Source: Candidatus Altimarinota bacterium (GTDB lineage: Bacteria > Patescibacteriota > Gracilibacteria > JAHISY01). From it: a stretch of 20,354 nt of DNA. Shown one piece after another: positions 15,432 through 20,354 of this stretch. A program made the translations under genes and the position numbers. Every line of letters starts with the position of its first letter. Positions within the stretch are counted from its first letter, which is position 1. The notes beneath the pieces were generated by a model. That model saw nothing but the letters and a program-made list of their open reading frames with translations. It did not search any database and was not told where the DNA came from. The DNA is taken from NCBI GenBank assembly GCA_023142645.1, contig JAGLJE010000043.1:1-20354 (forward strand). The letters run 5' to 3'.

Positions 15432-16325
15432 ATGCTAAAAAATTTTCCCTACACGCCGATATTGGGTTGGTCAGTCAGCCGGTATGGTTTATTTGAGGCG
15501 TGTAAAAGAAAATATTATTACACCTATTATGCCAAGTATGATCCCGTTCATCCGAGACAAAAAATTGACGATTTAAAAAACATGACATCGATTCCGCTGG
15601 AAATAGGCAATATTGTTCACGACATTAATAAAATTCTTTTGGAGCGTTTACAGAAGGCAGAAGGAGAAATTAATCAAGATCATTTTTTTGATTACGCGTG
15701 GAAGCTGACCCAAGAATATTGTTCATCGAAAGAATTTATGGAGATTCATTATAGTGAAATTAAAAAACTTGATACGGAAAGTTTGTTCGGCCGAGTGAAG
15801 ATTTCGTTGAAAAATTTTCTAGACAGTCAAAGGTTCGGATGGCTCACAAAAGAGGCAATTCAAAATAAAGCTAAATGGATAATCGAACCTGCGGGGTATG
15901 GGGAAACACGGATCGGGCAAATGAAAGCTTATTGCAAAGTTGATTTCTTGTTTCCCATTGAAGATAGTTTGTTCATTCTCGACTGGAAGACAGGCAAGGC
16001 GGATTTGGTAAAACATGGCAAACAATTACTGGGGTATGCTGCTTGGGCATCATTCCATTTTCAGACAGACTTTACCAAAATAAATCCGATTATTGTTTAC
16101 CTGTTCCCTCGTTACGAAGAGCGACAGGTAAGTATCGGTGATTCCGATATTCAAGAATTTACAAACAGGATAAAAAAGGAAACAGAGGAAATGTATGGAT
16201 TTTGCACTAATGTGGAAGAAAATATTCCTAAAAATAAAGAGATATTTACTAAAACCGATAAAGAAAAGTTTTGCGGTTACTGTAATTTCAGAGAGCTATG
16301 TGGGCGACAAAGGGCAAAGAATTGA
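15432..16325 (+). CDS. Stand-alone PD-(D/E)XK nuclease with predicted 4Fe-4S cluster (Cas4/AddB/RecB-like)
   Basis: The 297-residue protein (from ATG 15432) shows the Fe-S exonuclease layout: SVSRYGLFEACKRKYYY with C24, IGNIVHDI with H63, then the active-site residues D171 (CKVDFLF) and D184-W-K186 (FILDWKTGK), the QLLGYAAW helix (Q198) and a final C281-x2-C284-x5-C290. One early and three late cysteines are the pattern that holds a 4Fe-4S cluster in Cas4 and AddB. No helicase domain and no CRISPR array or cas gene is nearby, so a general DNA repair or processing role is more likely than CRISPR adaptation. A TTG at 15393 would add 13 residues but coincides with a TTGACA box. The codons are more AT-rich and contain more AGA/AGG than those of pyrG and proS. 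It is divergent from proS. Confidence 0.85.
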   Translation: MLKNFPYTPILGWSVSRYGLFEACKRKYYYTYYAKYDPVHPRQKIDDLKNMTSIPLEIGNIVHDINKILLERLQKAEGEINQDHFFDYAWKLTQEYCSSKEFMEIHYSEIKKLDTESLFGRVKISLKNFLDSQRFGWLTKEAIQNKAKWIIEPAGYGETRIGQMKAYCKVDFLFPIEDSLFILDWKTGKADLVKHGKQLLGYAAWASFHFQTDFTKINPIIVYLFPRYEERQVSIGDSDIQEFTNRIKKETEEMYGFCTNVEENIPKNKEIFTKTDKEKFCGYCNFRELCGRQRAKN

Positions 16326-16329
16326 TTTG

Positions 16330-16338
16330 TGTTAAAAT
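16330..16338 (+). promoter_or_regulatory. Extended -10 promoter of pyrG
   Basis: TGTTAAAAT (TGn + TAAAAT) lies 4 nt after the nuclease stop codon and ends 15 nt before ATG 16354. No Shine-Dalgarno is present. Confidence 0.55.
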
Positions 16339-16353
16339 CACTTTGTTTTTTTG

Positions 16354-17958
16354 ATGAAAACTAAATTCATCTTCATCACCGGCGGAGTGTGCTCTTCTCT
16401 CGGGAAGGGGATTGCAACAGCCTCCATCGGAGCTTTGTTGAAATCTGCGGGCTTTTCCGTATTCCCGATGAAGCTTGATCCATATTTGAATGTTGATCCC
16501 GGTACGATGTCGCCTTTTCAACATGGCGAGGTTTTCGTGACTGACGATGGTTCAGAAGCGGATCTCGATCTCGGGCATTACGAACGATTCATCGATGTGG
16601 CTCTCTCGAAAGAATCTACTGTTACTACCGGTCAAATTTACACAGAAGTTCTTGAGCGCGAGCGAAAAGGAGATTTTCTTGGGGGGACGATCCAAATTAT
16701 TCCTCATATCACCCGTGCGATTCGTGAGCGGATTATTCTTGCCGCGAAAGTTTCCAAAGCTGACATTGTTCTAGTCGAGATTGGCGGAACGGTTGGCGAC
16801 ATTGAGGGTGAGCCTTTTCTCGAAGCGATTCGCCACATGCGCTACCAACTTGGTACGGAAAAAACTTTATTTGTTCATCTCACACTATTACCGTTCCTTG
16901 CTGCTTCCCAAGAGTTGAAAACTAAACCGACGCAAGCTTCTGTCCGCGAGCTGCGGAGAATCGGCATTGCGCCTGACATTATTCTCACGCGTGCGGATCT
17001 ACCGATCGAGACGAAGCATCTCAAAAAGATTGCGCTCTTTTGCGATGTTCCGGAAGAATGTGTGATTCCGGCACCCACCGTTGATTCGATTTATCAAGTT
17101 CCCGAAAATTTCGAGCAATCGGGAATTACAAAAATTATTGAAAAAAGATTGCGACTTCCGCTCAAGAAGCCAAATCTTGAAAAATGGAAACAACTTTCTG
17201 CTGCGTGTAAGCGGGAAAAGAAACGGCTTCGCATCGTGGCGGTGGGGAAATACATCGATCTTGATGATGCCTACATTTCTGTGAATGAGGCGCTGAAAGC
17301 CGCGGCTCTCGCGGTGAGTCGCGAAGTCGAAATTGTGTGGGTGGATTCGGAAAAATTAACGAACGCGAAATCTCCAGGATGGAAAAAGATTCGAAAGGCT
17401 GATGGGATTCTCGTGCCGGGTGGTTTCGGCGGGCGAGGGATTGAAGGCAAAATTCTCGTGGCGGAATATGCACGCGTGAAAAAAATTCCATATCTCGGAC
17501 TTTGTCTCGGGATGCAGGTTCTCGTAATTGAGTTCGCGCGGAATGTCTTGAAATTGGCAAACGCGAATTCCGAAGAGTTTGTTTCGCAAACGGAAGATCC
17601 GGTGATCAACTTTATTCCCGATCAACGAAAGATTCGTAAAAAAGGCGGTACGATGCGGCTCGGCGCGTATCGCTGCGAGCTTTCTCCACATTCTCTTTCT
17701 CGAAAACTATATGGCAAGAAAACGATTTCCGAACGTCACCGTCACCGTTACGAAGTGAACAACGATTATCGCAACGCGCTCGAAACTGCCGGACTTCGAA
17801 TCGCCGGCAACAATCCGGAGGGCGATCTAGTCGAAATTACTGAAGTTAAAGGTCATCCTTTCATGCTCGGCTGTCAGTTTCACCCCGAATTTCTTTCGCG
17901 CCCCTTTCGCCCACACCCTCTTTTTCATGGATTCATGAAGGCGGCAGCAAAATCATGA
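16354..17958 (+). CDS. pyrG: CTP synthase
   Basis: The 534-residue enzyme converts UTP, ATP and glutamine to CTP, the last step of pyrimidine nucleotide synthesis. The N-terminal synthetase domain has the P-loop-type GGVCSSLGKG (about 9-18), DPYLNVDPGTMSPFQHGEVFV, DDGSEADLDLGHYERF and the Mg/allosteric IGGTVGDIEG. The C-terminal class I glutamine amidotransferase domain has PGGFGGRG, the nucleophile C384 in LCLGMQ, and H510/E512 in CQFHPEFLSRP. The length is close to the usual 535-550 and no key residue is missing. A TTG at 16351 directly before the ATG is also open; ATG is chosen as it gives the typical MKTKFIFITGG start. It supplies CTP for RNA, DNA and lipid synthesis, including any CTP-dependent polyprenol kinase. 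Confidence 0.97.
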   Translation: MKTKFIFITGGVCSSLGKGIATASIGALLKSAGFSVFPMKLDPYLNVDPGTMSPFQHGEVFVTDDGSEADLDLGHYERFIDVALSKESTVTTGQIYTEVLERERKGDFLGGTIQIIPHITRAIRERIILAAKVSKADIVLVEIGGTVGDIEGEPFLEAIRHMRYQLGTEKTLFVHLTLLPFLAASQELKTKPTQASVRELRRIGIAPDIILTRADLPIETKHLKKIALFCDVPEECVIPAPTVDSIYQVPENFEQSGITKIIEKRLRLPLKKPNLEKWKQLSAACKREKKRLRIVAVGKYIDLDDAYISVNEALKAAALAVSREVEIVWVDSEKLTNAKSPGWKKIRKADGILVPGGFGGRGIEGKILVAEYARVKKIPYLGLCLGMQVLVIEFARNVLKLANANSEEFVSQTEDPVINFIPDQRKIRKKGGTMRLGAYRCELSPHSLSRKLYGKKTISERHRHRYEVNNDYRNALETAGLRIAGNNPEGDLVEITEVKGHPFMLGCQFHPEFLSRPFRPHPLFHGFMKAAAKS

Positions 17959-18004
17959 ATCATGGAGCATATAACTTGGAGCACATAACATAGAACATGA
18001 AACA
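17959..18004. repeat. Degenerate tandem repeat (about 14 bp, ATAACATGGAGCAT type)
   Basis: About three imperfect units follow the pyrG stop codon: TCATGGAGCAT, ATAACTTGGAGCAC and ATAACATAGAACATG. It overlaps no gene and does not form a terminator. No other feature is seen up to the alaS promoter. Confidence 0.55.
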
Positions 18005-18072
18005 AGAGCCTTTGTAAAAGTTGGAATTTCAAAAACTTCCTCGGCAAATTATTGAGTGAACCGTTTTTGAAG

Positions 18073-18078
18073 TAAAAT
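18073..18078 (+). promoter_or_regulatory. -10 box of alaS, leaderless type
   Basis: TAAAAT ends 8 nt before ATG 18087, so the predicted transcript begins at or beside the start codon. TTGAGT at 18052-18057 is a possible -35 with a 15-bp spacer. No Shine-Dalgarno is present. Confidence 0.6.
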
Positions 18079-18086
18079 CTTTTACA

Positions 18087-19943
18087 ATGACCTCCTCCGA
18101 ACTTCGTCAAAAGTATCTCGAATTTTTTGCTTCGAAAAGTCACGCAGTGATTCCGTCTGCCTCCTTGATTCCCGAAAACGATCCCACTTGTCTTTTCACC
18201 ACTGCGGGGATGCACCCACTCGTTCCTTTTCTGCTCGGCGAAAAACATTCTGCCGGTTCAAAATTAACGAGTTGCCAAAAATGTGTGCGAACTAGAGACA
18301 TTGATTCTGTCGGCGACGAGGTGCATCTTACTTTTTTCGAAATGCTTGGAAACTGGTCATTTGGCGATTACTGGAAGCGCGAGGCGATTGAAATGAGTTT
18401 TGAATTTCTCACGAAAGTTCTCGGTTTTCCGATCGAAAAATTAGCAGTTTCGGTTTTTGCCGGAGATGCCGATGCTGACTTCGATTCGGAATCTTTCGAA
18501 ATGTGGAAAAGTTTAGGTATTCCCGAAAATCGAATCGCGAAACTTTCCAAAAAAGAAAATTGGTGGGGACCGGCTGGGGCGACTGGACCATGCGGTCCGG
18601 ATACAGAAATGTTTTTTTGGAATTCTGATGAAAAAATTCCCGGGAGTTTCCAAGAAACTCATGAGGATTCTCGATGGGTGGAGATTTGGAATGATGTTTT
18701 CATGGAATATGAAAAAACGGCGGATGGTAAATTCATTCCGTTGAAACAAAAAAATGTAGATACGGGGATGGGACTTGATCGCGTAGCGGCGATTCTCCAA
18801 AAAGTTCCCACTGTTTTTGAAACAGATTTATTCGCGCCGATTGTCGCGAAGATTCGCGATCTAGCGAAGACGAAAAATGAGCGTTCCGAAAGAATTATTG
18901 CCGACCATCTTCGCGCCGCGACTTTCATTATTGGCGATGAGCGGGGAGTGTCGCCGTCGAATGTCGATGCGGGCTACATTGTTCGCCGCTTGATTCGTCG
19001 CGCAATCCGTGAAGCGCGGAAGCTGGGATTCGATTTCAATCAAACTTTTACGACGATAATTGCTGAGGTTGTGATCGAAAATTTCGGCGAAGCCTATCCA
19101 GAGTTGGTTCAAAACTCAGCGAAGATTCTGCTTGAATTAGAAAAAGAGGAGAACCAATTTAAAAAAACTTTAGAAAAAGGGGAAAAATGGTTGAGAAACG
19201 AAATAGAAAGAAAAAGAAAAACATTTAGTAAAGATGAAATCTTTTTGGGGAGTGAAGAATTTTTTTATGCAACCACCGCTTTTTATGTTTTTGAAACATA
19301 CGGATTTCCTTTGGAATTGAGTATTGAGATAGCGAAGGAAGAAGGATTAAAGATTCCAAAGGATATAGAAGAAGAATTTAAAAAGAAGATGCAAAAACAT
19401 CAAGAAAAATCCCGCACTGCTTCCGCTGGGAAATTTGCGGGTGGGCTGGCGGATGATTCCGAAGCGGTGGCGCAACTTCACACTGCCACCCATCTTTTGA
19501 ATGCGGCTTTGCGAAAAGTTCTTGGCGAGCATGTTTCCCAAAAAGGTTCGAACATCACTGCGGAAAGATTGCGTTTCGATTTTTCACATCCCGAAAAAAT
19601 GACACCCGAACAAAAAGTCGAAGTTGAAAAAATCGTGAATGAAGCAATTCAAAAAAGTCTCAAAGTTTCGTGTGAAGAAATGACAGTTGATGAGGCGAAG
19701 GCTGCAGGGGCGATGGGTGTTTTTGATTCAAAGTATGGAGAGAAAGTGAAGGTGTTTTCGATTGGCGGTTCGACAAGCTCCCATTCGACAAGCTCAGGGC
19801 AGGCAGGACAGGTGTTTTCTCGGGAAATCTGTGGAGGACCGCATGCGAAAAATACGGGAGAGTTGGGACGATTCAAAATTAAAAAAGAGGAATCGAGTTC
19901 GGCGGGAGTGAGGAGGATTAAGGCGGTTTTGATTTCCGAATAA
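18087..19943 (+). CDS. alaS: Alanyl-tRNA synthetase, short form without the C-Ala domain
   Basis: The 618-residue enzyme charges tRNA-Ala. The class II core shows FTTAGMHPLVPFLLG, SCQKCVRTRDID and HLTFFEMLGNWSFGDYWK, with WWGPAGATGPCGP and NVDTGMGLDRVA later. The editing domain has H465-T-A-T-H469 and C582-G-G-P-H586 (Pro instead of the common Thr), so the zinc-site residues are kept. The protein stops at SAGVRRIKAV, the end of the editing domain. The usual C-terminal DHHA1/C-Ala part of the roughly 870-residue bacterial enzyme is absent, with no remnant downstream. Residues 562-575 (STSSHSTSSGQAGQ) are an in-frame insertion from repeat DNA close to the editing site. Codons 352-441 are strikingly AT-rich with AGA arginines, unlike both flanks. 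Confidence 0.95.
   Translation: MTSSELRQKYLEFFASKSHAVIPSASLIPENDPTCLFTTAGMHPLVPFLLGEKHSAGSKLTSCQKCVRTRDIDSVGDEVHLTFFEMLGNWSFGDYWKREAIEMSFEFLTKVLGFPIEKLAVSVFAGDADADFDSESFEMWKSLGIPENRIAKLSKKENWWGPAGATGPCGPDTEMFFWNSDEKIPGSFQETHEDSRWVEIWNDVFMEYEKTADGKFIPLKQKNVDTGMGLDRVAAILQKVPTVFETDLFAPIVAKIRDLAKTKNERSERIIADHLRAATFIIGDERGVSPSNVDAGYIVRRLIRRAIREARKLGFDFNQTFTTIIAEVVIENFGEAYPELVQNSAKILLELEKEENQFKKTLEKGEKWLRNEIERKRKTFSKDEIFLGSEEFFYATTAFYVFETYGFPLELSIEIAKEEGLKIPKDIEEEFKKKMQKHQEKSRTASAGKFAGGLADDSEAVAQLHTATHLLNAALRKVLGEHVSQKGSNITAERLRFDFSHPEKMTPEQKVEVEKIVNEAIQKSLKVSCEEMTVDEAKAAGAMGVFDSKYGEKVKVFSIGGSTSSHSTSSGQAGQVFSREICGGPHAKNTGELGRFKIKKEESSSAGVRRIKAVLISE
19769..19810. repeat. Repeat insertion inside alaS (TTCGACAAGCTC direct repeat)
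   Basis: TTCGACAAGCTC occurs at 19769-19780 and 19784-19795, followed by AGGGCAGGCAGGACAGG. A 9-bp GGTGTTTTC flanks the segment at 19751-19759 and 19811-19819. It is translated in frame as residues not found between the 'SIG' and 'FSxExCGG' blocks of typical AlaRS. Confidence 0.7.
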
Positions 19944-19955
19944 AAAAAGTGAACG

Positions 19956-19965
19956 AAGGAGGTGA
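19956..19965 (+). promoter_or_regulatory. Perfect Shine-Dalgarno sequence without a well-placed gene
   Basis: AAGGAGGTGA is fully complementary to the usual 3' end of 16S rRNA. It is 52 nt upstream of ATG 20018, far too distant to serve it. The nearest start is ATG 19980, which opens a 14-codon frame ending at 20024. Confidence 0.5.
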
Positions 19966-19979
19966 CGGAATAGTTTTCA

Positions 19980-20024
19980 ATGATTAAGCTGGTTTCTTAT
20001 TTTTTAATTTTTTTAAAATGCTAG
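19980..20024 (+). CDS. Possible 14-residue leader peptide
   Basis: ATG 19980 reads MIKLVSYFLIFLKC and then stops at TAG 20022-20024, which overlaps the start of the next gene (ATG 20018). The peptide is hydrophobic with one cysteine. It lies 14 nt after a perfect Shine-Dalgarno, which is longer than ideal. It may be a coupling or leader ORF, or chance. Confidence 0.25.
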   Translation: MIKLVSYFLIFLKC

Positions 20025-20281
20025 AAAATGCAGAAATGACTTCTGTCGAAAAAGTCCCCGAAATTCCAGAATCTGTTTTGAGATTAACAGAACCGATTTT
20101 CGAAGCGTTCAAAAGCCAAATTGAAATAGGGGGTGAGTTCGATAAAATACAATTTTTGGATGAGGCGAAGGTGGTGAGAGAAAGTTTGGGGACAGACGAA
20201 GTTGGGGTTTTTGACCAGCAGGTTCAGACAAATTTAAAAATTCTCCAACTTCTCCAACTTATTGCAGGAGTAGAAAATTAA
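20018..20281 (+). CDS. Small acidic protein of unknown function
   Basis: I do not recognise this 87-residue protein. It is acidic, has no cysteine, no signal peptide and no membrane segment, and is probably mostly helical (the C-terminal part, FDQQVQTNLKILQLLQLIAG, is a likely amphipathic helix). It follows alaS by 74 nt on the same strand with no terminator or -10 box of its own, so it is likely co-transcribed. A position after a tRNA synthetase made me consider GatC, but the expected GatC pattern is not visible. The first ATG is used; an in-frame ATG six codons later is possible. Confidence 0.65.
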   Translation: MLENAEMTSVEKVPEIPESVLRLTEPIFEAFKSQIEIGGEFDKIQFLDEAKVVRESLGTDEVGVFDQQVQTNLKILQLLQLIAGVEN

Positions 20282-20306
20282 CTTTTTCTTTTTCCCAAAT
20301 AAGCCG

Positions 20307-20340
20307 AGCTCGAGTAAAATCTTTGAGCTTTTTATTTTTT
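20307..20340 (+). terminator. Probable terminator after the alaS unit, with a -10-like TAAAAT in its loop
   Basis: AGCTCGAG (20307-20314) pairs with CTTTGAGCT (20321-20329) with G-U pairs, followed by TTTTATTTTTT. The loop is TAAAAT (20315-20320), which is also the commonest -10 hexamer in this window and lies 25 nt before the next ATG. Confidence 0.5.
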
Positions 20341-20345
20341 TCAAA

Positions 20346-20354
20346 ATGAAAGAC
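20346..20354 (+). CDS. Start of the next gene, cut off by the window end
   Basis: ATGAAAGAC gives M-K-D and continues past the window. It follows a TAAAAT box and a T-rich stretch in the same setting as other starts here. Nothing about the product can be said. Confidence 0.3.

Noticed and set aside
15367..15432. N-terminal extension of proS
   Set aside because: The frame is open, but family alignment from memory starts at MKLSQ and the extension contains the -10 and -35 boxes.
15432..16325. CRISPR-associated Cas4
   Set aside because: The Fe-S nuclease fold fits, but no repeat array, Cas1 or Cas2 is present, so the cas name is not supported.
20018..20281. GatC (amidotransferase subunit C) identity
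   Set aside because: Size and position fit, but the expected conserved pattern is not visible and the 'FDQQVQTNLKILQLL' end does not match.

Overview
The window looks like a piece of a Candidate Phyla Radiation (Patescibacteria) chromosome, possibly of the Peregrinibacteria/ABY1 kind. This placement is inferred from gene style, not from a marker phylogeny. The evidence is: S-layer-homology (SLH) surface proteins, shortened aminoacyl-tRNA synthetases, an RNHCP-domain protein, an almost complete lack of Shine-Dalgarno sequences, and several short repeat families that intrude into coding sequence. TGA is used as an ordinary stop (transposase, PAP2, nuclease and pyrG genes), so this is not a lineage that reads UGA as glycine.

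Layout. Positions 1-10000 are a cell-surface region on the + strand: the 3' part of a giant SLH protein; a REP-associated tyrosine transposase (RAYT) among GACCCC(A/T)GGGGTC palindromes; a second SLH protein (signal peptide, FN3, Pro-rich linker, 3 SLH); a TPR lipoprotein; and, overlapping it by 11 bases, a third SLH protein (signal peptide, FN3, Kazal-like module, 3 SLH). A tRNA-Lys(TTT) with encoded CCA follows at 10090-10165.

Positions 10435-13839 hold a sugar-nucleotide-type epimerase (- strand), a divergent PAP2 phosphatase, an AT-rich membrane-anchored unknown, an RNHCP protein and a polyprenol/dolichol-kinase-like membrane protein. Epimerase, phosphatase and lipid kinase together suggest envelope glycan and lipid-carrier work. 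Positions 13904-15366 (- strand) carry a tiny lipoprotein and a proS without the usual editing insertion. Positions 15432-19943 (+) carry a Cas4/AddB-like Fe-S nuclease, pyrG and a short alaS. A small unknown gene and the first codons of another gene end the window.

Main points of interest: (1) the RAYT with its own palindrome family, including one copy read in frame inside the transposase gene and one hairpin filling its promoter's -35 region; (2) unrelated repeats translated as extra residues in AlaRS and in the RNHCP protein; (3) a recurring TGnTAAA(A/C)T extended -10 element lying 6-8 nt before four start codons, which predicts leaderless mRNAs; (4) one perfect Shine-Dalgarno sequence in a window otherwise without them; (5) a Kazal-like module in an S-layer paralogue.
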